Part shown: one piece after another, positions 1 through 8,392 of the stretch
Layout of the letters: each line of letters starts with the position of its first letter
Position numbering within the stretch: position 1 is the stretch's first letter
Assembly (NCBI RefSeq): GCF_007197645.1
Contig: NZ_VKGK01000003.1
Coordinates: 202,719-266,718, forward strand
Reading direction: 5' to 3'
DNA length: 64,000 nucleotides
From: Shewanella hanedai
GTDB lineage: Bacteria > Pseudomonadota > Gammaproteobacteria > Enterobacterales > Shewanellaceae
Translations under genes and position numbers: made by a program
The notes under the pieces: model-generated
The model's input: the letters and a program-made list of their open reading frames with translations, nothing else
Told to the model about the DNA's origin: nothing
Databases searched by the model: none

Positions 1-1506
1 ATTTACGGTGCAGGTGTTAGCGGTAGGCAGCTTGTCACCGCTTTAGTTCAAAGTCATGAATATTATCCTTTTGCTTTTGTAGATGATGATGTGACGACCC
101 ACGGTAGTGTTATTCAAGGCGTTCATGTTCATTCCCCCTCAATAATGCGCAAGCTTATTAGGCAAAAGCAGGCAACTAAGGTGTTGCTTGCGATACCGAG
201 TGCCTCCCGCCAACGACGAAAAGAGATATTACTGTCATTAGAGCCCTTGGCTGTTCAAGTGTTAACGTTGCCTGCAATGGCAGATCTTGTTAGTGGAAAT
301 AAGCTTTACAGCGATATTAAAGAGGTTGAGATTGATGAGCTCTTGGGCCGTGATGCTGTTTCTCCTAGAGAAGATCTCCTGAAAGATAATATTTTTGAGA
401 AAGTGGTTTTGGTCACTGGGGCTGGCGGCTCTATTGGTTCAGAGCTATGTCGTCAAATATTAAAACAAAGACCCAGTAAGCTTGTTCTGTTTGAACTTTC
501 TGAGTTTGGTTTATATTCCATTGAGAAAGAGTTAACAGCAACAGCTAAAGAGAATGGTATCGAGATAGATATCTACCCTATGTTGGGTTCAGTACAACGT
601 GAGAATCGTGTTCAAGCAGTGATGGAAGCGTTTGGTGTTCAAACTGTGTATCACGCTGCAGCCTACAAGCATGTTCCTCTCGTTGAGCACAATGTAGTTG
701 AAGGCGTTCGTAACAATGTGTTTGGTACTATGTATACAGCACGCGCTGCCATAGCTGCTAAAGTCGAAACCTTTGTTCTTATCTCGACAGATAAAGCGGT
801 TAGGCCAACCAACGTGATGGGGACAACGAAACGCATGGCTGAGTTATCTCTTCAAGCTCTGGCGAAAGAAACACACTCTACACGTTTCTGTATGGTCCGA
901 TTTGGCAATGTATTGGGGTCATCTGGATCTGTTGTTCCGCTGTTTAGAAAACAAATTGCATCTGGTGGACCAGTAACGGTAACTCATCCAGAAATTACTC
1001 GTTTCTTTATGACAATACCTGAAGCCTCACAACTGGTGATACAGGCAGGAGCGATGGGGAAGGGTGGTGATGTATTTGTTTTGGATATGGGCGAATCAGT
1101 TAAAATTGTTGATTTAGCAGCGAAAATGATCCGCCTAAGTGGCTTTGAAGTACAAGACACGCTTAATCCAGATGGTGATATTCCAATCGAGTTTACTGGT
1201 CTTCGCCCTGGCGAGAAGTTATACGAAGAACTGCTTATCGGTGATGATGTTACCGGTACGGAGCATGAACGAATTATGACGGCCAACGAAGCCCACCTTT
1301 CATGGGCGGAGTTAGAAGTTATTTTGAGTAAACTGGATATGGCATGTCATGAGTTTAACCATGAACTGATTCGCGAGATTCTGTTAAAAACCCCAACAGG
1401 GTTTAATCCTACAGATGGGATCTGTGATCTAGTTTGGAAAGTGAAGAATGAGCAACAAAGCGTCGACAGTGTACAAAGAGAAAAGGTAGTTTCTTTAGTT
1501 TCTTAA
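1..1506 (+). CDS. Nucleotide-sugar 4,6-dehydratase, CapD/WbpM (FlaA1) family, 5' end missing
   Basis: The reading frame is open from the first base, so the N-terminal membrane region lies outside the window; an internal GTG at 91 is not the real start. The visible part begins with a first nucleotide-binding motif (IYGAGVSGRQL) of the regulatory Rossmann domain. A second motif, VTGAGGSIGSELCRQ, opens the catalytic short-chain dehydrogenase domain near codon 135 of the visible part. The family motif TDKAVRPTNVMGTTKR and the C-terminal GLRPGEKLYEELL are intact. Family members convert UDP-GlcNAc (or a similar sugar) to the 4-keto-6-deoxy form at the inner membrane for O-antigen, capsule or glycan linker synthesis. 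It lies upstream of other surface-sugar genes and ends in a hairpin terminator. The exact sugar substrate cannot be read from sequence. Confidence 0.93.
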   Translation: MYGAGVSGRQLVTALVQSHEYYPFAFVDDDVTTHGSVIQGVHVHSPSIMRKLIRQKQATKVLLAIPSASRQRRKEILLSLEPLAVQVLTLPAMADLVSGNKLYSDIKEVEIDELLGRDAVSPREDLLKDNIFEKVVLVTGAGGSIGSELCRQILKQRPSKLVLFELSEFGLYSIEKELTATAKENGIEIDIYPMLGSVQRENRVQAVMEAFGVQTVYHAAAYKHVPLVEHNVVEGVRNNVFGTMYTARAAIAAKVETFVLISTDKAVRPTNVMGTTKRMAELSLQALAKETHSTRFCMVRFGNVLGSSGSVVPLFRKQIASGGPVTVTHPEITRFFMTIPEASQLVIQAGAMGKGGDVFVLDMGESVKIVDLAAKMIRLSGFEVQDTLNPDGDIPIEFTGLRPGEKLYEELLIGDDVTGTEHERIMTANEAHLSWAELEVILSKLDMACHEFNHELIREILLKTPTGFNPTDGICDLVWKVKNEQQSVDSVQREKVVSLVS

Positions 1507-1525
1507 TCACCAGTTATTCTGACTT

Positions 1526-1558
1526 AACGGCTTCTTTTTGTAAGGAGCCGTTTTTTTT
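1526..1558 (+). terminator. Rho-independent terminator after the CapD-type gene
   Basis: A nine-pair stem (1526-1534 with 1544-1552, one G-T pair) with a nine-base loop runs straight into eight T residues. It sits 20 bases after the stop codon of the dehydratase gene. Confidence 0.9.
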
Positions 1559-1574
1559 ATTATTTTTTGAGCGT

Positions 1575-2195
1575 TAGTTAGATGATTGACGGAATGGCCT
1601 ACGGCCGCACGGAACGCTGCGCTTACGGATAAAGCGGATAAGAAGATACCCGTAAGCTTTGTTCTATTGTAGGTCGGCATTTATGCCGTCAGGTTAGTAT
1701 TATACAGAAGGGCGGGCTTTGCCCTGCGAGGACGGCACAAGTGCCTGCTAGGTTCTAGGGCGCTTCGCTTCTATAAAAGCGAAAGCCACAAGTGGCTACG
1801 GATGACGGAATGGCCAGCGGCCGTACGGAACGACTTGCTTACGGGTTAAATGCTGAGAAGGGTGGGCTTCGCCCTGCGAGGACGGCACAAGTGCCTGCTA
1901 GATTCTAGGGCGCTTCGCTGCTATAAAGGCGAATGCTGCAAGTGACTTTGAATATTCGGTTAGGATGTGTGACATACGCTGTTGATGGGCTAAAGCCCAA
2001 CTTACAGGGGAGACAGAGAGGGGTAGGGTCCAGCTTGTATTTTATCGTCAGAGAGGTACGAACGTTCCGTTATCCGTCAGCGTAGCGTTCTTCTTTGCTT
2101 TAGATTTTATAGCAGGGCGCAGCCCGTCCTAGGATTCTAGCAAGGAGCTTGCGACTGCTCTCGAAGCTGACGTAGTCCGCGCTCTTTTTTATCCG
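1575..2195. repeat. Mosaic palindromic repeat block R1
   Basis: This non-coding block is built of short inverted repeats, each about 11-18 bases. Examples are GGCATTTATGCC, GGGCTTTGCCC, GGCACAAGTGCC and GGGCTAAAGCCC, often joined by CTAGR linkers. It holds a 25-mer (1666-1690) seen six times in the window, two copies of a 64-bp unit (1706-1769 and 1856-1919), and a 94-bp unit (1984-2077) repeated at 4176-4269 with two mismatches. No gene, transposase or terminal target duplication was found in it. The remaining bases up to 2277 show nothing further. Confidence 0.85.
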
Positions 2196-2277
2196 TTGAA
2201 TTAACTGTGCCATCCATAATATTTAGGACTTTACTGGGTAGGCAGATCGCTAAATGAGACAGTTACCTAAGATAAAG

Positions 2278-3168
2278 CTAAAGGCTCATATCAAATTTGT
2301 TTGTTGGTGAGTTTGGTTGTGAAACTCTCTTACCTATGTCACTAATTGTTTCTCTCACATAGTCCCAGTACTCAGGTACATTAAGCGTTTTGGCTTGCAA
2401 TGTTTGAGGTACAAATCGACTCATCTCGCTGTTAAACTCTGCCTTAACTGCATCATCTTCAGTTAGGTTTTTTAATTGCCTGCCCAGCGCAATCAAAAAG
2501 TCATCACGTTCTTTGTTGCGGGCTTCTAGTTTGTTGTTGATTAACTGGTTATTGATCTCAATGCCTCTTTGACTTAGCCACACAATATCCCATATATCAC
2601 GGGGCTTAATTCGCCTTGCCCTGTACGCTAAAGCAATGTATTTATCAGCTAAAATCTCGTCCATTGTTTGGCAGCGAATCAGCATTCCTTCAGTTGGTGT
2701 GTCGATTCCATAGTGATTGATAGGCGTTCGATTTGTCAAATCGAAAGAGGGTAAAGCACAAACATCAATGTGCATTTTCTGTCTGGGTAGATCAGCACGG
2801 TTTGGTTCTTTCTCGATGCTGATTCTCCACGATGACGTATTCCCTTGCTTGTCTGAGCTGGGTTTATTAACGTATACAGGTATTTCATATTTTTTTTGCA
2901 GAAAGCTTTGTATTTCATCCTCAAGCCCATCAAACATTGATGGCTTAAAATCATGACCACCATTAAAGTCTAAGTCTTCAGATAACCGAGAACTGTTGTA
3001 ACAAAGACGTAGTGACGTACCGCCAATGAAGGTGAGTCTTTGTAGTGCCCCGTGTTCTGTCATGACATGTAAAATGTCATGATGAAGTATCTCTTTTTCG
3101 ATCACTTCAACAACGGGTGCTAACTCAGGGTTACGTTTTAGAATTTCGTCTATTTTTTGTTTAAGCAT
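2278..3168 (-). CDS. AbiEii-type nucleotidyltransferase toxin (type IV toxin-antitoxin)
   Basis: A 296-residue protein of the AbiEii/AbiGii nucleotidyltransferase family. The signature is visible: GGTSLRLCYNSSRLSEDLDF starting near residue 49, giving the GS-type glycine pair and the metal-binding aspartates D65 and D67. A later acidic stretch (HIDVCALPSF) and the conserved ADKYIALAYRARRIKPRDIWDI helix follow. Family toxins transfer nucleotides and stop growth; known members act on tRNA or in phage abortive infection. The gene follows its antitoxin with 16 bases between them, the usual antitoxin-first order. It is flanked on both sides by repeat blocks R1 and R2, so it looks like an accessory insertion in the surface-sugar region. 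Confidence 0.88.
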   Translation of the reverse strand: MLKQKIDEILKRNPELAPVVEVIEKEILHHDILHVMTEHGALQRLTFIGGTSLRLCYNSSRLSEDLDFNGGHDFKPSMFDGLEDEIQSFLQKKYEIPVYVNKPSSDKQGNTSSWRISIEKEPNRADLPRQKMHIDVCALPSFDLTNRTPINHYGIDTPTEGMLIRCQTMDEILADKYIALAYRARRIKPRDIWDIVWLSQRGIEINNQLINNKLEARNKERDDFLIALGRQLKNLTEDDAVKAEFNSEMSRFVPQTLQAKTLNVPEYWDYVRETISDIGKRVSQPNSPTNKFDMSL

Positions 3169-3184
3169 AGTTTTGAGTGCCCTG

Positions 3185-3709
3185 TTAGTGATTTATCATT
3201 TGTAGGTTTCGTTTACAGCTTTTCAAATCGGCTAACGCTCGATGAGGCATAGCTCGATACATTTTCACCTCTTCGTCGAAGAATAGGTCATTCTCAAGCT
3301 GTGATGCTTTGTGCTTAGTATGTGTAAACTCAACCACTCCGTAGCGAGTTTTAAATGTCCCACTTCGCCCCCTAGTCATTAGGGTCAGGCGATCCATAAC
3401 GATTTGCGATATCTCTCCAGTACGTGATAATTCACTCTCTAAACTGACATAACTTAGGTAGCCAACTCTTAATTTACGGGCGATTTCATATATTGCCGTT
3501 CGGGGATTTGGAGGGGTGATTGTGCTTTCAAAAAGACCATTTGCGATGCGATTAATGACGCATTTTTTAACACAGTCGTGCAGGAATTTGTTAAAACTGG
3601 GTGTTTGTTCGACATTGAGAAGGTAGGCGAGTTCAGCCTTGCTGAATACGCCTTTACCAAATTTACTTGATTCAGCCATAGCTGAAATTAGTTTTTCTAC
3701 CTTAGTCAT
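3185..3709 (-). CDS. AbiEi-type antitoxin, autorepressor of the AbiE operon
   Basis: A 174-residue protein. It starts with a winged-helix-like segment (KGVFSKAELAYLLN, residues 19-32) followed by an all-alpha/beta C-terminal part, as in AbiEi antitoxins, which bind operator inverted repeats and cooperatively repress the operon. It precedes the AbiEii toxin gene. The start is ATG at 3709. Only one base separates it from a perfect 17-bp inverted repeat, and no Shine-Dalgarno sequence is visible, so the message may be leaderless or the start may be the ATG at 3679. I prefer 3709 because the helix-turn-helix would otherwise lose its first helix. Confidence 0.82.
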   Translation of the reverse strand: MTKVEKLISAMAESSKFGKGVFSKAELAYLLNVEQTPSFNKFLHDCVKKCVINRIANGLFESTITPPNPRTAIYEIARKLRVGYLSYVSLESELSRTGEISQIVMDRLTLMTRGRSGTFKTRYGVVEFTHTKHKASQLENDLFFDEEVKMYRAMPHRALADLKSCKRNLQMINH

Positions 3710-3710
3710 C

Positions 3711-3751
3711 GGTCTACACTAAGTTACTAAATATGTAACTTAGTGTAGACC
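3711..3751 (-). promoter_or_regulatory. Perfect inverted-repeat operator of the AbiE operon
   Basis: Two perfect 17-base arms (3711-3727 and 3735-3751) flank a 7-base AT spacer. The repeat touches the abiEi start codon on its minus-strand side. AbiEi proteins repress their own promoter through inverted repeats, so this is the expected binding site. Overlap with the start codon would couple repression to the transcription start itself. Confidence 0.85.
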
Positions 3752-3930
3752 ATGGTGTGAGGAAAAGAAACTAGGTAATCACTTGGCTGGCTAACTGTGT
3801 AAAAGTAACGGTGGCATCCATAATCTTTAGTAGTGATTAATGGTTAGCTATGGCATCTCGTATTGGGACCCGGGATCATTGCGCTGTTGGGGCGTTATCT
3901 GAATTAGTGCAATATGCTCATAATACAGGG

Positions 3931-4290
3931 TGGGCTAAGAAGGGCGGGCTTCGCCCTGCGAGGACGGCACAAGTGCCTGCTAGGTTCTAGGGCGCTTCGC
4001 TGCTAAAAAGACGAACGCCGTAAACGGCTACAGATAACGGTTGACGGAATGGCCTGCGGCCTTACGGAACGCTTCGCTTACGGGTTATAAGCTGAGAAGA
4101 ACATACAGGCAAGCTTTGTTCTATTGTAGGTCGGCATTTATGCCGTCGCTCTTGTTTGTTGTGTTTGTATGGGGTGATGGGCTAAAGCCCAACCTACAGG
4201 GGAGACAGAGAGGGGTAGGGTCCAGCTTGTATTTTATCGTCAGAGAAGTACGAACGTTCCGTTATCCGTAAGCGCAGCATTCGTCTCTAT
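3931..4290. repeat. Mosaic palindromic repeat block R2
   Basis: It carries the third copy of the 64-bp unit (3938-4001), the 25-mer GTAGGTCGGCATTTATGCC element (4123-4147) and the second copy of the 94-bp unit (4176-4269). A 76-codon open frame across it (4041-4271) is made wholly of repeat words and is not a gene. Bases 3752-3930, between the AbiE operator and this block, show no recognised feature. Confidence 0.85.
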
Positions 4291-4299
4291 GTTCTCCCT

Positions 4300-4695
4300 C
4301 TATTTAACGACTTCAATAAAATCTTCAAAATCACTTAAACGATGTTTCACTACGTGAATAACAATATCTAGGTTTAGCTCTTGGTAATCATGAACGGCGA
4401 TATTTCTTAATCCCACCATCTTTTTAAGGTTTTCAGCAAGTTCAACAGGCATAGCACTGTTTTGTGCTAATAGGGTAAAGCTATCTCGACTGCTTTGTGG
4501 TATTCCATATTGATGTTGACGATTCAAGTGGTTGGCTATATCAATACAGGCCTCACAAGCGCGTTGTAAATTGAGTACTACGCTATCTTGTTGAGTAAAA
4601 TTTTGCTTAAATTCCACCCCATCATCATAAACATCTTTAATACGTTTAAGGCAACGTTTGATTGTGGCAATCTTATTGATAAGAATGTCATTCAT
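4300..4695 (-). CDS. hepT: HepT-like HEPN ribonuclease toxin (DUF86)
   Basis: A 131-residue all-helical HEPN protein. The family's catalytic motif R-X4-H-X-Y is present as R97, H102 and Y104 in GLRNIAVHDY. HepT cuts RNA (tRNA in studied systems) and is neutralised by its partner MntA, which adds AMP to the tyrosine of this motif. Its start overlaps the end of mntA by eight bases, so the two are translationally coupled. In Shewanella oneidensis a homologous pair is known, also near surface-sugar genes as far as I recall. Confidence 0.9.
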   Translation of the reverse strand: MNDILINKIATIKRCLKRIKDVYDDGVEFKQNFTQQDSVVLNLQRACEACIDIANHLNRQHQYGIPQSSRDSFTLLAQNSAMPVELAENLKKMVGLRNIAVHDYQELNLDIVIHVVKHRLSDFEDFIEVVK

Positions 4696-5110
4696 GGATA
4701 GGCTCTTTATCTTTTGTTTGTTTCGCCATTAAATCTGTGAGAATTAAGGCTCTTTCTGCTTGTAGGTGTTGATACATTGACATGGTTTTTACGGCAAAGA
4801 GATCATCGTCATAGCTATCACCCCATAACAATTGACCCTGAGTGATCACTTGTTGGCACAATACGGTTGATGCGGTGGTTAAATCAATTAAATCGACGTC
4901 AATATCTAATTCACAGGCCAAGGTTTGAGCAAGTTGCCAGCGGTTTAGATTATCTAAACTCTTAACCGGTAATATGGCTATGTCAAGATCACTCTTTGAG
5001 TGTTGATCTCCACTAGCAAAGGATCCAAATAAGTAGATTAGCTTTACACTTGGAAGCTTGGCTTGTATTGATTTTATCAATAAGGCTTTATCTAAATTAA
5101 ACATTGTCAT
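4688..5110 (-). CDS. mntA: MntA-like nucleotidyltransferase antitoxin
   Basis: A minimal nucleotidyltransferase with the GSF-X(9-10)-D-X-D motif: GSFASG at residues 29-34 and D41/D43 in SKSDLDIAIL. Enzymes of this type AMPylate the HepT toxin. The C-terminal part (LFAVKTMSMYQHLQAERA) matches the S. oneidensis antitoxin as I remember it. The open frame extends to a TTG at 5176 inside repeat block R3. The ATG at 5110 is chosen because it gives 140 residues, the usual length, and the extra residues come from repeat-flanking sequence. No clear ribosome binding site is seen for either start. Confidence 0.88.
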   Translation of the reverse strand: MTMFNLDKALLIKSIQAKLPSVKLIYLFGSFASGDQHSKSDLDIAILPVKSLDNLNRWQLAQTLACELDIDVDLIDLTTASTVLCQQVITQGQLLWGDSYDDDLFAVKTMSMYQHLQAERALILTDLMAKQTKDKEPIHE

Positions 5111-5176
5111 GTAATTTCTAATGTTTGGCACTGAGCTAAGTATATCATATTGTTTTGTGGATAAAAGAAAGGGCAA

Positions 5177-5590
5177 GCAGATAAGAGCGGGCTACGCCCT
5201 GCTAGGGTGTGACTTCGTCACGGCGAGAGCGTCGCTATGCTCCTGCTAGAATCTATACAGTCAAGTGAGGAACGCCGCCAGCGATTTGAATATACGTTCA
5301 TGCCTTTTCTATTGTAGGTCGGCATTTATGCCGTCAGGTTTGTATTATACAGAAGGGCGGGCTTCTAGAACGCCAACAAGTTGGCTTCGAGAGCGGCCAA
5401 TGGCCTTCTAGGACGTGACTTCGTCATGGCTAGAGCGTCGCTATGCTCCTTCTAGAATCTATACCATCAAGAGATAAGAGCAGCGTTCTTCTTTGCTTTA
5501 GATTTTATAGCAGGCTGGAGGCCGCTCTCGCAGTGAGCTTGCAAACCTCCTAGCAAGAAGTTTACGACTGTTCTCGAAGCTGACGTAGTC
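5177..5590. repeat. Mosaic palindromic repeat block R3
   Basis: This is the clearest example of the modular build. Around 5360-5455 four different palindromic words (GCCAACAAGTTGGC, GGCCAATGGCC, a GTGACTTCGTCAY word and GTCGCTATGCTCC) follow one another, separated by short TTCGAGAGC or TTCTAGGAC linkers. The 25-mer element is at 5311-5335. The right end supplies the last two codons and the stop of rmlD. Confidence 0.82.
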
Positions 5591-6488
5591 AGCGCTCTTT
5601 GAGCTTCTTCAAAAATTCAGCAAGCTCTTCTCGCCAATCTTTGGCTGCTAATATCGATTGTGAATTGCTGGTATCTAACACACTGTATTTCGGTCGTTTG
5701 ACGTTGCTTGGATATTCAAAGGATTTAATTGAGTTAATGGGTATTTTGCGAGTTAACAAACCAAGGTTTACCCCTATATTTTGAATCTCAATAGCAAACT
5801 CATACCAAGAGGTACTGCCCAAGTCACTCCAGTGATAGAAGGGATATATGGTATCTAATGTTGTTAACTGCCATATAAAAAGAGCGAGCTTGTTAGCGTT
5901 GGTAGGGCAGCCTATTTGATCGCTCACCACATTTAAGTGCTCCTTTGTTGACATCAAGTTAAGCATGGTTTTGACAAAGTTATTACCATAGGGAGAATAG
6001 AGCCAAGAGGTTCGTATAACTGACGAGTTATTCGGTTGTAATCGAGTGAGAGCTCGTTCACCGGCGAGTTTCGATGCGCCATAAATCGACAGTGGATTGG
6101 GCTTGTCATTAGTTGAATAGGGTACTTTGCTAGTACCATCAAATACAAAGTCGCTCGAGATATGAATCAGTCTGATATTATTCTTAGAGGTAACAGTCGC
6201 AATATTTTCTACAGCCGTTTCATTGACAGAAAAGGCACTTGTAGCATCAGATTCAGCGCTTTCTACATCGGTATAACCAGACGCGTTAATCACTGTATTT
6301 GGCTTGAACCTTGCGACGGCCTTTTCGATATTAGACAAATCGAGCAGGTTAATTCCGCTGCGTGCGAGTGATAGCAGCTCTATATTGTGGGGAGCAGTAT
6401 CGACCAAACTACGAGCCAGTTGTCCATGTTTTCCGATAATGAGCACTTTAACCTTGTCGGCAAGTTTATTAACGTTATCCGAGATCAT
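5589..6488 (-). CDS. rmlD: dTDP-4-dehydrorhamnose reductase RmlD
   Basis: It catalyses the last step of dTDP-L-rhamnose synthesis, the NADPH-dependent reduction of the 4-keto group. The Rossmann motif is slightly unusual (IIGKHGQLARSL instead of G-X-X-GQLG). The SSDFVFDG and YGASKLAGE motifs (catalytic Tyr and Lys) are intact. The frame extends to 6581, inside rmlB. The start is placed at the ATG at 6488, one base after the rmlB stop, giving 299 residues, the normal length. The last codons and stop (Lys-Glu-Arg-stop) fall in repeat block R3, so the C-terminus was set or reset by the repeat. Confidence 0.92.
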   Translation of the reverse strand: MISDNVNKLADKVKVLIIGKHGQLARSLVDTAPHNIELLSLARSGINLLDLSNIEKAVARFKPNTVINASGYTDVESAESDATSAFSVNETAVENIATVTSKNNIRLIHISSDFVFDGTSKVPYSTNDKPNPLSIYGASKLAGERALTRLQPNNSSVIRTSWLYSPYGNNFVKTMLNLMSTKEHLNVVSDQIGCPTNANKLALFIWQLTTLDTIYPFYHWSDLGSTSWYEFAIEIQNIGVNLGLLTRKIPINSIKSFEYPSNVKRPKYSVLDTSNSQSILAAKDWREELAEFLKKLKER

Positions 6489-6489
6489 G

Positions 6490-7533
6490 TTAAGCTCTTG
6501 GCTTATTGATAAGGTTATCGAGATACCAAATAACTGTTTTTCTGAGGCCTGATTCAAACGTCTCCAACGGTTTCCATTCAAGTTCTGTGGCTATTTTATT
6601 AGCATCGATAGCATAACGTACATCATGACCTGGTCTATCAGTCACGTAGGTGATTAACCTTTTAAAACCAAAACCTTCGCCTTTTCCTTGATGGGCATTA
6701 GGGTTAGTTGGGGCTAACTCCTCAAGTAACTCGCAAATAGCGCTAACCACGTCAATATTACTCTTCTCATTAACCCCACCAATATTATAACTTTCTCCAA
6801 CCTTACCTTCTGTAGCCACTTTATATAGTGCACGAGCGTGATCGTCGACAAATAACCAATCTCTGATCTGCTGACCATTACCATAAAGCGGCAAAATTTG
6901 ACCCGCTAAGGCATTGTTAATGATTAAAGGAATTAGTTTTTCAGGGAATTGATATGGACCGTAGTTATTAGAACTGTGGCTTAACACGACTGGGAGCTGA
7001 TAGGTTCGTCCCCATGCTCTCACCAAATGATCGGATGCTGCTTTACTGGCAGAGTAGGGGGAACTTGGAGCATAACGAGTTTGTTCCGTAAAAAGTCCTG
7101 TGGCGCCAAGATCGCCATACACTTCATCGGTAGATACATGATGAAAACGAAACTGATTGCGTTTGTTACCGGTGAGCTTAGCGTAATAACCCCGTGCCGT
7201 TTCTAGTAAGGTATAAGTGCCAATAATATTGGTTTGTATAAACTCATTAGGCGCATCAATTGAGCGGTCGACATGACTTTCTGCGGCTAAATGCATAATC
7301 AAGTCGGGTTGATACTCGTCTAAGATTCGTTTAAGTAAGATTTGATCGCAAATATCACCGTGGATAAAGTGATAACGTATCGAGTTTTCGATACTCTTTA
7401 GAGAGAGTAAGTTTCCCGCGTAAGTCAGTTTATCTAGATTAATAACGACATTATCAGTCTCATTAATCAGGTAACGCACCAAAGCTGAGCCAATAAACCC
7501 AGCTCCACCGGTTACCAAAATTGTTTTACTCAT
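6490..7533 (-). CDS. rmlB: dTDP-glucose 4,6-dehydratase RmlB
   Basis: A 347-residue extended short-chain dehydrogenase, second enzyme of dTDP-rhamnose synthesis. Visible motifs: [14 protein letters not shown] for NAD binding, [23 protein letters not shown] with the catalytic Asp-Glu region, and [12 protein letters not shown] with the Tyr-X3-Lys pair. An AGGAAAGAG ribosome binding site precedes the ATG at 7533. It is cotranscribed with rmlD, which starts one base after it. A repeat block of about 300 bases separates it from rmlC, although the four genes together form one pathway. Confidence 0.96.
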   Translation of the reverse strand: MSKTILVTGGAGFIGSALVRYLINETDNVVINLDKLTYAGNLLSLKSIENSIRYHFIHGDICDQILLKRILDEYQPDLIMHLAAESHVDRSIDAPNEFIQTNIIGTYTLLETARGYYAKLTGNKRNQFRFHHVSTDEVYGDLGATGLFTEQTRYAPSSPYSASKAASDHLVRAWGRTYQLPVVLSHSSNNYGPYQFPEKLIPLIINNALAGQILPLYGNGQQIRDWLFVDDHARALYKVATEGKVGESYNIGGVNEKSNIDVVSAICELLEELAPTNPNAHQGKGEGFGFKRLITYVTDRPGHDVRYAIDANKIATELEWKPLETFESGLRKTVIWYLDNLINKPRA

Positions 7534-7564
7534 CTCTTTCCTAATTAAATAAATACTGAGCGTT

Positions 7565-7846
7565 GACTATGTTAGCTTCGAGATCAGTCGCAAGCTCCTT
7601 TCTAGGACGTTCGCAGGCTCACTGCGAGGGGCGGACGAGCGAATGCTGCGCTTACCTGTAGGTTGGGCTTTAGCCCATCAAAAACGTATATCGTACATCC
7701 AAACCTGACGGCATAAATGCCGACCTACAAAAAGATACGTTTGGCGATTGTTTTTTGATCGTATAGATCCTAGAAGGAGCATAGCGACGCTCTCGCTGTG
7801 ACGAAGTCACGTCCTCGCAGGGCAAAGCCCGTCCTGCTCTTGCTAA
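7565..7846. repeat. Mosaic palindromic repeat block R4 inside the rml cluster
   Basis: It contains the GTAGGTTGGGCTTTAGCCC element (7655-7679) and the 25-mer element in reverse orientation (7707-7730). These are followed by CTAGAAGGAGCATAGCGACG and GTGACGAAGTCAC words as in R3. It ends within a few bases of the rmlC stop codon. The position between rmlC and rmlB means the rml transcript either passes through several hairpins or is split here. Confidence 0.82.
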
Positions 7847-8392
7847 CTAAAAAAATATAGCATCTTTGAACATCACCCCATTACGATCTTTTTCAGACAA
7901 TTTAAGGGTTTCTTTATCGTTTATAGGCCAGTTTATGGCTAAGTCTGTATCGCTCCATAATACGCTTTGCTCAAATTGTGGTGCGTAGTAATCAGTGCAC
8001 TTGTAAACAAGCTCGGCAGAAGATGATGTAACATAAAAGCCGTGTGCAAAACCGGGAGGCACCCATAATTGAAGACCGTTTTTAGCTGATAGTTGAATTG
8101 TAAAGCACTTGCCAAAACTAGGGCTAGGGCGTCTAAGATCGATGACGACATCAAATACCTCGCCAGATATCACTCTTACGAGCTTACCTTGGGGTTGCTG
8201 AGTCTGGCAGTGCATACCTCGTAATGTGCCACGGCTCGACAGACTTTGGTTTTCTTGCACAAAGCTCACATCAGCGACATGTTCTCTAAACCAATCATCA
8301 CGAAATGTTTCCCAAAAATAGCCACGTTTATCACCGAACACTTGTGGTTCGAGTATTTTAACATCGTTAATCGGTGTGGAACTAACCTTCAC
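7847..8392 (-). CDS. rmlC: dTDP-4-dehydrorhamnose 3,5-epimerase RmlC
   Basis: A 181-residue cupin, third enzyme of the dTDP-rhamnose pathway. Family motifs: [30 protein letters not shown] with the catalytic His, and [13 protein letters not shown]. The start codon lies in a four-base ATGA overlap with the end of rmlA, so the two are translated together. The length is normal. The gene ends next to repeat block R4. Confidence 0.95.
   Translation of the reverse strand: MKVSSTPINDVKILEPQVFGDKRGYFWETFRDDWFREHVADVSFVQENQSLSSRGTLRGMHCQTQQPQGKLVRVISGEVFDVVIDLRRPSPSFGKCFTIQLSAKNGLQLWVPPGFAHGFYVTSSSAELVYKCTDYYAPQFEQSVLWSDTDLAINWPINDKETLKLSEKDRNGVMFKDAIFF

Noticed and set aside
1507..2277. Insertion sequence or transposase remnant in the first repeat block
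   Set aside because: No transposase-like frame, no long terminal inverted repeats and no target duplication could be found in any of the seven blocks.
4041..4271. 76-codon open frame on the plus strand
   Set aside because: It lies entirely in repeat block R2 and is made of palindromic words also found in non-coding blocks; no ribosome binding site or family resemblance.
5111..5176. TTG start at 5176 for mntA
   Set aside because: It adds 22 residues beside repeat block R3 not expected in the family; ATG 5110 gives the normal length.
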